A stretch of DNA of 64,000 nucleotides. It comes from Candidatus Flexicrinis proximus. GTDB taxonomy: Bacteria > Chloroflexota > Anaerolineae > Aggregatilineales > Phototrophicaceae. The position numbers and the translations under genes are program-made. The notes beneath the pieces were generated by a model, which was given only the letters and a program-made list of their open reading frames with translations, did not search any database and had not been told where the DNA came from. This document shows, in pieces, positions 34,101 through 41,826 of the stretch. Every line of letters begins with the position of its first letter. Positions within the stretch are counted from its first letter, which is position 1. The DNA is taken from contig JADJQF010000003.1 in NCBI GenBank assembly GCA_016712885.1, positions 744,001-808,000 of the forward strand, read 5' to 3'.

Positions 34101-37100
34101 GCGCGAACCGCTGTAACTGGGCACACGGGTCGGACGCGGCATCTCGTCCGGCAACGGCTTAAGCATGACGGAGGTCAACAAATCGTCAAGGACAACGCTC
34201 GGGTCAGCGGCGCTGGCAGCACCCTGCTCAGGGGCAATGATGCGCTGCAGGCTCCGCGAGACCTCGATAGCCGTCTGGTAGCGGTTGTTGGGATTGCGAT
34301 CCAACATCCGCATCAGGATTTTTTCGAGGCCGTCAGGAATATCGGCGCGGGAGTCGCTGGGCGGCCGGATGCGCTCATGTGTGTGCATCCGGATGGCTTC
34401 AGCGATCGAGCGGGGCTGGAACGGGGGATGGCCGACGAGCATCTCGTACAGCACAACACCCAATTCGTAGAGGTTGGTGCGGATGTCGACGCGTTCGCCG
34501 AGGCAGGTCTCGGGCGACAGGTAGGCGTATTCCATGTCCGGCTTATCGGTGATAAAGATTTCGCCGCTTTCGGAGTACTGGGCGACGCTAAAATCAGTCA
34601 TCACCGGCGTATAGCTGACAATCGGGCCGATCACGGCGGCCTGGCGCAACACAACGTTTTCCGGTTTCAGCGAGCGATGGATCATGCCCTGCTGGTGCGC
34701 GTAATGCAGGCCGTCGGCAATCTGAACGATCAGGTTGACGGCATCTTTTACAGAGAACTGCTTGTTGGCGGCCTTGGTATCGGCGATGTTCTTGCGCAGG
34801 CTGGGGCCAGCGACATATTCCATCACCATGAACAGCTCGTTATCGACGTTGTCATATGACAACACACGAATGATGTTCGGGTGGTCGAGGCGGCTGAGCA
34901 TGCGCGATTCCTGGAGGAAACGCTGCTTACGCGCTTCTTCCGCGGCCAGGTTCGGGTGCATGATCTTGAGCGCTACGATGCGATCAAGCGGAAGCTCAGT
35001 AGCCTTGTAAACCGCTGATACGTTGTTCTGGCCGACAAAACGGTCGATGCGGTAGTTCTTGACGCGGGTTCCAACGAGACGGCGCTGATCGCGCTCACTG
35101 CCGATACTGAGCGGGTCAAAGATGCGGTTGCCCTGCTCGAACTTGACCCAGTAATTGCCGATGCGCAGGATTTCGTTCTTTTCCCACAGCACCTGGGTGT
35201 TGGAAACAAGCAGGGTGTCCCCCGCCCACGTCCCGTTCGCCGACTTCTTGTCCGTGATATACAGATTTCCGTCGGATTTGAGTTCCAGTAAGGCGTGTTC
35301 GCGGCTGACGCGCTTGCCGTCGAGCTGGATATTCTGGCCCTCGCCGCGGCCAATGGTGATGATTTCCGAATCGAGTTTAATCACCTGGATTGGGTGATCT
35401 TCGCTGAAAAAGATCAGGCGGTCACTGCCTTGCAGGTCAATCGAGAGCGGCGGCGGAGAATAATGCGGCATTTCCGCATCGAGCGGCTTGACCATCTGGA
35501 CGGTCTTGTTGAGATCGTCCATTTCCTGAGTGCCAACGCTTGGGACGCCTGAGAGCAGGTTAATGGGAATACGGCGGCGAGGCTCAAACATCAGCCAGTA
35601 CGAGCCGATCCGCAGCGGTTTTTCGGCCTCAAGGCGGATCGGTTCTTCCAGGGGCAGACGGATGCCATCCTGCAATATGCCGCTGCGCGATTTGGTGTCG
35701 TAAATAACGACACGGCCATCACCGAGGCGTTCAATGCGGGCATGCCGACGCGAGATCGCCGGGTCGTCGATGGAAATATCGACACCCCCTCCACGCCCGA
35801 TGGTCATGCGTTCCTTTTTGAGCGACGCGGTAATGGTCGGACGCGTCTCGCTGAAGAAGATCAGGCGGTCAAAGCCCACCTGATCCGGAGCAGCCTGTGG
35901 CGGCGTGAAGTGCGGCGGAACAGTGAGGAGGCCGGTTGGAGGCACATCGGTCGGGACCGCGTCCTGAGCCGAAGGCGGCGTCAGTTTACGTTCAACACCG
36001 CGCGGCGCGCCCTCGACGAGAAATTCCTGCGTAAAGGACTTGTCTTCGGCCGGCGGAGGCGCCAGCGGCTGAGGAACCGGGGTTCGCGGCACCGCGGGGC
36101 GGGATTCGATTGGAACAGGCGGTGAAGCCACGGCTGGTGGAGCGACAGGCGGGTGCTCGGTTGCTGTTGGTGGCGGGGTCTGCTCGAAGTCGAACATGAC
36201 TGGCGGCGGCGTGGGCTGCTCGACAACAGGCACTTCCAGCGAGGCGTCTAGCCGGTTCGAGTTCGGGGTCCGGGGGATGTCGAACTGATCGAGTTCGGAT
36301 TCGATCACTGATCGCTGCTCGATCTGCATCCAGTAGTCACCGAGGCGCACGGTCATGCCGGGGCGCAGAATCACGGGTACATCCGGATCCAGCTTCTGGT
36401 TGTCGAGATATGTCGGGTTGGTCGACTGGTGCGCGGTAACCGTAAAACGACCGTTAGGCTTGCGTTCGACCACGAGGTGTTCGCGGCTCACCTTTTCGCC
36501 CTGCAACCTGACGTCCTGATCACCGCGGCGGCCAACCAGCAAGGTCTCGCGGTCGCCGAAGGGTACGACAAAGGTGGCATGGGCCGGGCTGTAGAAGACC
36601 AGCCGATCCTGGGCGCGAAGTTCCGAAGTGGTCAGGGGCTGAGGTGTATTGGGCGGAATGACCGCGGGAAGGGGCTGAGCCATCGGCGCGGTGGTGAGAT
36701 CGGTAATGATCGCACCTTCAGCCGGATCATTGATCCGCGGCGGGAGCACAGGGGCGGGAGGGAGCGGCTGCGGCGCAACGGGGCGCAGCATGGACTGCAG
36801 GGCGTTGGCGAATTCCGCCGCGCTCTGAAAGCGCTGGTCGGGTTCCTTCTGCAGAGACCTGACGATAACCCGTTCAAGGTCCGCAGGAAAGCCGCTGCGA
36901 AGATTTGACGGCATCGGCAGCGGTTCACGCGTATGAAAGCGCACGGCCTCAGCGATTGACCGGGGGTTATACGGCAGGCGGCCCACGGTCAGTTCGTAGA
37001 GCAGAACGCCCATCGAGTAGATGTCGCTACGGGGATCGACCGATTCGGCCAGACACTGTTCAGGCGACATGTAAGGATAGGTGCCGATGGGCTGCTGATC

Positions 37101-37640
37101 GGTGACGGCGGTATCGCTGCTTGCGGTCAGCTTGGCAAGGCCAAAGTCGGTCAAAATTGGCCGGTAATTCAGACGCTGGCCGGACGAATCGGGCTTGAGG
37201 AGCACATTATCCGGCTTGATGTCGCGGTGGATCATGCCCTGGCGATGGGCGTAATCGAGCGCCAGCGTGAGCTGATGGACAAGCTCGATGGCTTCGGGAT
37301 ACTCCATAGCGCGGCTTTCTTCGTACAGCCGCTTGATGTAGTGGCGCAGATTGCCACCCGTGACCAATTCCATGATGATGAACAGGTCATTGTTGAGATT
37401 ATTGAACGAGAGGACCCGGATGATATTTGGATGGTCGAGTTTTGCCGCAGCGCGGGCTTCCTGAAGGAAGCGGCGCTGGAAGCTCTGCTGAACCGCCAGG
37501 TGGGGGTGCATGAGCTTGATCGCGACCTGGCGCTGTAAGCGGAGGTCGGTGGCGCGGTATACCGCGGCCATCCCGCCTTGACCAAGCATGAAGTCAATGC
37601 GGTAATGCTCGATGGTCTTGCCGATCATGCCGTCGGGCAT
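31119..37640 (-). CDS. Giant membrane Ser/Thr kinase: kinase, four FHA, pseudokinase, external GH domain
   Basis: A 2173-residue protein. Kinase 1 (about 13-286) is complete: GQGGMAAVYRA, Lys42, HRDIKPDN (Asp140) and DFG (165-167). FHA domains lie near 345-443, 590-688, 739-838 and 1183-1280, each with GR...SR.H and mostly NGT. A second kinase fold (863-1136) keeps Lys892 but has HRSLKPEN (Ser990 for Asp), DFS for DFG and a broken glycine loop, so it should be a pseudokinase. Two Ig/CARDB-like domains (1325-1520), a membrane span (1541-1563), calcium-loop repeats DxDxDG (1599-1680), an SH3-like domain (1705-1788) and a clan-A glycoside-hydrolase-like domain (1823-2165; Glu1942 in WNEPN, Glu2074 in TEFGW) follow. 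It lies 20 nt after the DUF4157 gene, in the eCIS operon. Confidence 0.9.
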   Translation of the reverse strand: MPDGMIGKTIEHYRIDFMLGQGGMAAVYRATDLRLQRQVAIKLMHPHLAVQQSFQRRFLQEARAAAKLDHPNIIRVLSFNNLNNDLFIIMELVTGGNLRHYIKRLYEESRAMEYPEAIELVHQLTLALDYAHRQGMIHRDIKPDNVLLKPDSSGQRLNYRPILTDFGLAKLTASSDTAVTDQQPIGTYPYMSPEQCLAESVDPRSDIYSMGVLLYELTVGRLPYNPRSIAEAVRFHTREPLPMPSNLRSGFPADLERVIVRSLQKEPDQRFQSAAEFANALQSMLRPVAPQPLPPAPVLPPRINDPAEGAIITDLTTAPMAQPLPAVIPPNTPQPLTTSELRAQDRLVFYSPAHATFVVPFGDRETLLVGRRGDQDVRLQGEKVSREHLVVERKPNGRFTVTAHQSTNPTYLDNQKLDPDVPVILRPGMTVRLGDYWMQIEQRSVIESELDQFDIPRTPNSNRLDASLEVPVVEQPTPPPVMFDFEQTPPPTATEHPPVAPPAVASPPVPIESRPAVPRTPVPQPLAPPPAEDKSFTQEFLVEGAPRGVERKLTPPSAQDAVPTDVPPTGLLTVPPHFTPPQAAPDQVGFDRLIFFSETRPTITASLKKERMTIGRGGGVDISIDDPAISRRHARIERLGDGRVVIYDTKSRSGILQDGIRLPLEEPIRLEAEKPLRIGSYWLMFEPRRRIPINLLSGVPSVGTQEMDDLNKTVQMVKPLDAEMPHYSPPPLSIDLQGSDRLIFFSEDHPIQVIKLDSEIITIGRGEGQNIQLDGKRVSREHALLELKSDGNLYITDKKSANGTWAGDTLLVSNTQVLWEKNEILRIGNYWVKFEQGNRIFDPLSIGSERDQRRLVGTRVKNYRIDRFVGQNNVSAVYKATELPLDRIVALKIMHPNLAAEEARKQRFLQESRMLSRLDHPNIIRVLSYDNVDNELFMVMEYVAGPSLRKNIADTKAANKQFSVKDAVNLIVQIADGLHYAHQQGMIHRSLKPENVVLRQAAVIGPIVSYTPVMTDFSVAQYSESGEIFITDKPDMEYAYLSPETCLGERVDIRTNLYELGVVLYEMLVGHPPFQPRSIAEAIRMHTHERIRPPSDSRADIPDGLEKILMRMLDRNPNNRYQTAIEVSRSLQRIIAPEQGAASAADPSVVLDDLLTSVMLKPLPDEMPRPTRVPSYSGSRVDQLVFYSEDNPTKVIPFDRPVITVGRASDQDIVLTGDKVSRRHVRIERGVGDNYRVIDLGSKNGTYLGDYKLVRGVAETWDKTESLRLGNYWIRIESPRRPEDLEAGRGNGRSPYETRVGDDRLTAVPAPALPPPPLEPEKIGVVIGAAQLSVVPGQTVSLPVEIINRSDVVDHFKVEALGLPPGWVTQPSQPLYLLPNTRDSVSITFHPPMNSTSAAGGHAVEVRVSARAQGLKSSGQQVALDVTPYYTYTIDLEPERIKRRGRTEMVIRNTGNTTAKYTIQTKDREQMVRFEVSGTQYTLAPGQAEYVPIRIWPRRRHLFGQTAIYPFEITVVPTPTEQSGGLQTRTGELQVPSRLPTWIIGGCLLLLVACGLIGAFVGTQVVNLWNNQTATAANFTAIVAATNAAATPTAQALADDDGDGLSNLRETELGTLPDNADTDQDGLTDSQEVLVYSTNPLKQDTDEDGLADGAEISAASNPLSQDSDGDEIMDNEDPFPVMRATPTITPQPTIPGTVGDICPGSPSPSRVAVGMQALVEEGGVNNRVRSDPLVAEDNIVGEMPPGVFFIIIDGPKCDEELQLRWWKVQYEAIEGWTAEGEGDEYYIAPPGLEEEGGEEAPPEEDPAEVEALSNPVRVSSLRPAMMGIQANWYVSPDQWQQVLDYAGPVGVGWIKLQADWGVLEPSPGQLGENFGLFASAIRDAKSRGYRVLVSVAKAPTWARTGSTGLDGPPDDPADLAAFLTAMLDEVGGQIDAIEVWNEPNVRREWDTQALEFNGAGYMQLFAAAYDAIRAFPRPITVITAGLAPTATGSHSINDRAYLRQMYRAGLEDFKDISVGVHPYSWSNAPEERCCDPSGAGWDDQRQFFMLDTLASYRAIMREYNHTFRKLWATEFGWATWQDLPATAPESWMTHLTADQQADYILDAFRIAQGLDFMGPMFLWNLNFANTQTVQANTEYVGYSLLYSVSETTVVERPVYRALVEKREVLGGTR

Positions 37641-37660
37641 TGCCGCCTCTACTTGTCTAG

Positions 37661-38542
37661 CTAGCTCTTGCCGTCGTCGCGCTTAGTGTTGACGGCGCCC
37701 TGCTGAATGGTGTGGGTGAGTTCGTGCGCAAGGAGCTTCTGGCCATCGGAGCTGGAGGGATTGTATTCTCCCGAGCGGAAGAAGATGTCACTGCCGGTCG
37801 TGAAAGCCTTAGCCTGGATACTGTTATTCAGCGCGTCGGCCTGTTTACCTTCATGAATGCGAACGTTGCTGAAGTCGGCGCCCATTGCGCCTTCCAGCTT
37901 ACCGCGTGTTCCCGAGTCGATTGACTGGCCGCCGCCGCGGGCCGAAGACAACGATTTTTCGAAATCACCACCGACGTTGAAGGACCCCATCATATCTTCG
38001 CTGGAGCTGCGCTGGATGCGCTTGGCCTGGATCTCGTCCTCTTCCTGAGCGCGCTGAATATCGCGCTTGGCCTGAAGCTCGTCTTCTTCCTGAACGCGCT
38101 GGATATCACGCTTGGCCTGAAGCTCGTCTTCTTCCTGTACGCGCTGGATATCGCGCTTGGCCTGAAGTTCGTCTTCTTCCTGTACGCGCTGAATGTCGCG
38201 CTTCATCATCATTTCGTCTTCTTCCTGAGCGCGCTGAATGTCGCGTTTGGCCTGAAGTTCATCTTCGTCGGCACGCTGAACCTGCGGAGCCTGAACCTTG
38301 CGAACGACCTGATCAGCGACGGCATCCGCCTCGCTCTCATAGGCATCATTCGCCGCTGTCACGGTCAGCTTGGTCTGGATGACACTGCCATTGGACATCA
38401 TCAATCGCTGCACTGCGCGGTTGCCAATCATGCGCTGCAGTTTGGTCAGCGGATTGACGTCAGGCGTCGTGTCCGGGGCGGCGTCGGGAGTCCGGGCCGT
38501 CGTCTTGCGAACTAGCTCATTGTCGTGGGCCTGGTCGGACAT
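37661..38542 (-). CDS. DUF4157 (eCIS-associated) protein with internal 15-residue repeats
   Basis: A 293-residue protein of the kind found next to contractile injection systems. The N-terminal segment has LQRMIGNRAVQRLM. The middle holds about six 15-residue units of the form IQRVQEEDELQAKRD, strongly charged and likely helical. The C-terminal DUF4157 domain (about 205-285) runs from KLEGAMGADFSNVRIHEG to LAHELTHTIQQG. HELTH fits the HExxH zinc-peptidase pattern. DUF4157 proteins are known eCIS effectors or effector-processing partners; this one has no separate toxin domain. It lies 9 nt after the FHA-gpI gene. Confidence 0.88.
   Translation of the reverse strand: MSDQAHDNELVRKTTARTPDAAPDTTPDVNPLTKLQRMIGNRAVQRLMMSNGSVIQTKLTVTAANDAYESEADAVADQVVRKVQAPQVQRADEDELQAKRDIQRAQEEDEMMMKRDIQRVQEEDELQAKRDIQRVQEEDELQAKRDIQRVQEEDELQAKRDIQRAQEEDEIQAKRIQRSSSEDMMGSFNVGGDFEKSLSSARGGGQSIDSGTRGKLEGAMGADFSNVRIHEGKQADALNNSIQAKAFTTGSDIFFRSGEYNPSSSDGQKLLAHELTHTIQQGAVNTKRDDGKS
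38018..38277. repeat. 45-bp tandem repeat in the DUF4157 gene
   Basis: About six near-identical 45-bp units encode IQRVQEEDELQAKRD and variants (EMMMKRD, EIQAKR). High DNA identity between the central units suggests recent expansion or homogenisation, so copy number may vary between strains. Confidence 0.85.
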
Positions 38543-38551
38543 GATTACCTC

Positions 38552-39433
38552 CTACACGATTTCCAGTCGATATGACGCAAAAGCCGGACGCTGAGAATCT
38601 ATCAGGCGGTCGGCTAAATCTGGCCCGAGTTGGTGGGCGCTTTGACTGATTGGAAGTCGAACTACGAAATGGCACGGAGCGTCTTCGATAATCTCCGGAC
38701 TGACACCGAAGTATAACTCAAGAAGGCGTTCAAGCCCCGCTTTTGTTCCACGCCGCAGAAATAGCCAACCGATCTGGCGGACAATCTCGCGCTGGCGGGC
38801 ATCAGGCAGTTCAGGAACGATCAGAATGTCGAACCAGCTGCCGATCCACTGAAGCCATTCCTGGGGTGCAGTTTCAGGCGAAAAGTAGAGGTCGATGCTG
38901 TCGATGCGCCAGACAATCGGAGCCAGGAGCGACTCGAAGATCAGGAGGAAGCGTCCCATAAACTCGTCGTCACTGTAGATCGCCGGGAGGTACTGAAGCC
39001 AGGACGAGCGATCGCGCGGGACACCGATAGGATGGCCCACAGCGACATTGTCATCGGCGATGGGCGGGGGCAGTTCGCCATCGATCAGGCGCGGCGCAGC
39101 AACGGCCCGCTGGGTAAAGACCAGGCGCTCAAGGGTCAGTAGAAACGGACCAAGGCGGATGGTATCGCCAACGCTTAGTTCCTGAGGCACACGAGACGGG
39201 ATGCGCGCTTCGTTGAAGAAGACGCCATTGCTGCTGTTGAGGTCTTCGACGAGGTAGGTATCGTCGTCGCGCCAGATGATCCGCATGTGCTGCCGGCTGA
39301 TCTCGCGGTGGTTAAGCACGAGGGAATTGTCCACGCCGCGCCCTGCACGCAGCCCCTGACGCCCGACGAGGACCTCGTCGGTATCCAGGTCCGGGCCTGA
39401 AATGCGGAACAGCGCTTTGATTTCGTCCATCAC
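38552..39433 (-). CDS. FHA domain fused to gpI-like phage tail/baseplate protein
   Basis: A 293-residue fusion. Residues 1-105 are an FHA domain (LRAGRGVDNSLVLNHREISRQHM, then LNSSNGVFFNEARI), carrying the Arg, Ser and Asn that bind phospho-threonine. From about 140 the protein matches P2 gpI/TIGR02242-type tail proteins: WLQYLPAIYSDDEFMGRFLLIFES, PEEWLQWIGSWF-like sequence, RRGTKAGLERLLELYFG. gpI proteins belong to the baseplate wedge. The FHA head would let the baseplate recognise a phosphorylated partner. It starts 3 nt after the large baseplate protein gene. Confidence 0.88.
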   Translation of the reverse strand: MMDEIKALFRISGPDLDTDEVLVGRQGLRAGRGVDNSLVLNHREISRQHMRIIWRDDDTYLVEDLNSSNGVFFNEARIPSRVPQELSVGDTIRLGPFLLTLERLVFTQRAVAAPRLIDGELPPPIADDNVAVGHPIGVPRDRSSWLQYLPAIYSDDEFMGRFLLIFESLLAPIVWRIDSIDLYFSPETAPQEWLQWIGSWFDILIVPELPDARQREIVRQIGWLFLRRGTKAGLERLLELYFGVSPEIIEDAPCHFVVRLPISQSAHQLGPDLADRLIDSQRPAFASYRLEIV

Positions 39434-39436
39434 ACC

Positions 39437-41413
39437 CTACTCGGAGACAATGTTATGCTGATAACTCACGACGACACCCTGCGGCGGAAGCCGGATTTCC
39501 GTGACTTCGGCGCCGAGGCTGAACTGGCGGCGATCATCGTAGGTGACCGGGAACAGGCGAACCGACCGCACGAAACTTACGCCCGGTACACCGAGGACGA
39601 CAGACATGACGTCAGCAGGGAAAAGATCGCGTCCAAAAGGCCAGCCCTGGGCATCCTGCCCGCCAATCAGAGGGTTCACAAAGTCGAACAACCGCGCCTC
39701 GACCGCCTGACGAACGCGATCGACGTTTTCGCCAGGAGTGACGCGCAGACGGACTTCGGTTTGAACCCATTGATACAGCGGCTGCTGTACATCCAGAAGA
39801 GTCGACACCAGGCGGCGCTGATCGAGATAGCCGATGACGGTCTCACGGACATCAGCAGGAAGCTCAAGACTCTCCGGCACGATGAAACCTTCAAGGCGGG
39901 GTACGCGCGGTACCACGAGCAATTTGACTTCCCCAGGTGCGGTGAGCGGCGGACGCAGGCAGTATACCCGACCCACCTGCCCCGGTGCCGCTTCTTTGGC
40001 AAGGTATTCGAAATCGCCGGGAGTTACCGCGCGCCCCAGCGACCGCAGGAACTGCGGCACGCGGATCTTGGCGCTCTCGAGATTTTCTGCATCCATACCG
40101 CCCTGCGCGGCGATCCGGTTGGTGACCCGGCTGACGAAAGCGATTGAACTGCGCAGCACGGTCAGCGTATTGACGCCGATATTGCCGACCAGGCCGCCCC
40201 CATGTCGGTATCCGGTCATCATAATCATTGCCCCCTTGGCGGGGAGTGCACCGTAGCGCTGCATGGAGCCATCGCGCTGAGGCAAGACCGGGCCGAAGCG
40301 TATTTCGCTGGTATCGCTGTCGAGCGTGTAATGGCGGTCGTTCGCCTGCGAATTGGAGAAATCGCTGACTTCCTGCCAGCGCTCTTCATGCCCATCGTCA
40401 CGGCGGACGAGAACATGTTCGTGTGAAGCACGGGCGATCACCGGCTTGTGCGCCAGGAAGAAGGTCTGACCAGGCGAACCGTCGGAGCGACCGAGGATTT
40501 CATTCCGGGTGGTGGATACATTGGTCGCATTTGTAGAGCCGCCCCAGCCGTGGACATTCAGGCGGGTGATCCGCGGACTATTGTTGTAACGGCTGTCGGA
40601 ATTGGACATATCGAGGCGACAGCGCAGCCAAAAGGCATTGATGTCATTGCGGGCGGTACGGCGCATTTCCGGCAGGAAGATACGAACCGAGCCGTTAACG
40701 TTGAGGCCGAGCGTCGTATCGGATTCGACATCGACCGGCACCCAGCGCTGATCCAGCCCGGTGCCGAGGATTTCCCAGACATAGGGAGGGCGGCTGGGGT
40801 CGATGCCGGCACCTTCGGCGCGGTCGACAGAAATCTCGACACCGATGATATGGTAGCTGAGGTCGTTTTCGAGGCCGATATAGAACGCGTCATTCTGGGA
40901 CGGCGTTTCCGAGGCAAAAGCCGGGAACGACTCGCCGCCGCGGACGACGTTATTGACCGAGTAGACCTGGAAGGCACGGCGTTCTTCTGCGCCTGCGCTG
41001 GTCATGATGTGCGAGATATTCGGCACCCGGATCTGCAGTGGGGCATCCGTGGTGAAAACGATCGTTTCATCGTTCTCGGCGCGAAGGGTGGCGACCTCGG
41101 TGCCGGTCGGGATGACGAACGTATCGGGCTGCGGGGCGCTCAACCAGAACGTGAGCATCGTCCGGGCGGCCTCGGCCTGACGGAGGCGCATACCGATCAG
41201 TTCCATGAACTTGACATAGTTGCGATCAGGGACGCGATTGAGGCGGTAGAGTACGACGTCGGTCATCCAGGCGAACAGCTCGATGAGCGTGATGCCCGGA
41301 TCGCTCAGGTTGTGATCCGTCCATTCAGGGGTATATAAGGGAATGCGCGCGCGCGCCTCATTCACGAGGTCATCGAAGGCGCGGTCATCCAAACGGGGTG
41401 TATTCAGCGTCAT
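39437..41413 (-). CDS. Putative baseplate assembly protein (Afp11/gpJ-like)
   Basis: A 658-residue structural component of the eCIS baseplate wedge, family TIGR02243. The N-terminus is typical (ARARIPLYTPEWTDHNLSDPGITLIELFAWMTDVVLYRLNRVPDRNY). The C-terminal gpJ-like part includes TPGDFEYLAKEAAPGQVGRVYCL and FPADVMSVVLGVPGVSFVRSVRLFP. It lies between the gp25 gene (11 nt) and the FHA-gpI gene (3 nt), the usual gene order of Afp-type particles. Confidence 0.92.
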   Translation of the reverse strand: MTLNTPRLDDRAFDDLVNEARARIPLYTPEWTDHNLSDPGITLIELFAWMTDVVLYRLNRVPDRNYVKFMELIGMRLRQAEAARTMLTFWLSAPQPDTFVIPTGTEVATLRAENDETIVFTTDAPLQIRVPNISHIMTSAGAEERRAFQVYSVNNVVRGGESFPAFASETPSQNDAFYIGLENDLSYHIIGVEISVDRAEGAGIDPSRPPYVWEILGTGLDQRWVPVDVESDTTLGLNVNGSVRIFLPEMRRTARNDINAFWLRCRLDMSNSDSRYNNSPRITRLNVHGWGGSTNATNVSTTRNEILGRSDGSPGQTFFLAHKPVIARASHEHVLVRRDDGHEERWQEVSDFSNSQANDRHYTLDSDTSEIRFGPVLPQRDGSMQRYGALPAKGAMIMMTGYRHGGGLVGNIGVNTLTVLRSSIAFVSRVTNRIAAQGGMDAENLESAKIRVPQFLRSLGRAVTPGDFEYLAKEAAPGQVGRVYCLRPPLTAPGEVKLLVVPRVPRLEGFIVPESLELPADVRETVIGYLDQRRLVSTLLDVQQPLYQWVQTEVRLRVTPGENVDRVRQAVEARLFDFVNPLIGGQDAQGWPFGRDLFPADVMSVVLGVPGVSFVRSVRLFPVTYDDRRQFSLGAEVTEIRLPPQGVVVSYQHNIVSE

Positions 41414-41424
41414 AGCCGTGCTTT

Positions 41425-41817
41425 CTATTGAGGGATCAGATAATACGGAAAGACCAGACTGCGCGGATCGTGGGTCCCTTTGATGGTGTAATTTACGGTG
41501 ATGAGCAAGTCACCATTGTCGGCCCCGCCCGGCGTCACGACGACTTCGTGCAGGGTGATGCGCGGTTCCCAGCGGTTGACCGCCTCACGAACATATCTTT
41601 CCGCGACGCTGGCGGTGTCTTCGTTGGCAGGATCGAAGATCAGCGCGTGGATCTGGCAGCCGAAATCCGGCCGCATTACACGCTCTCCAGGGACGGTATT
41701 GACGATGATATAGATCGACTGACGGATCGCATAGTCGTCACTGGACATGGATATCTGATTGCGGTCACCCAATTGGACCGGGAAAGTCAATCGTTTTCCG
41801 ACAAAGCTGTTTGCCAT
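41425..41817 (-). CDS. gp25-like baseplate wedge protein (Afp9-like)
   Basis: A 130-residue GPW/gp25 family protein. The conserved core IYIIVNTVPGERVMRPDFGCQIHALIFDPANEDTA contains the E-R-x-x-x-P-x-F-G signature that starts sheath assembly on the baseplate in T4, T6SS (TssE) and eCIS. The C-terminus continues with RWEPRITLHEVVV. It is 9 nt after the spike gene. A PAAR spike-tip gene, often found near here in Afp-type loci, is not seen. Confidence 0.92.
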   Translation of the reverse strand: MANSFVGKRLTFPVQLGDRNQISMSSDDYAIRQSIYIIVNTVPGERVMRPDFGCQIHALIFDPANEDTASVAERYVREAVNRWEPRITLHEVVVTPGGADNGDLLITVNYTIKGTHDPRSLVFPYYLIPQ

Positions 41818-41826
41818 TGCACGCCT

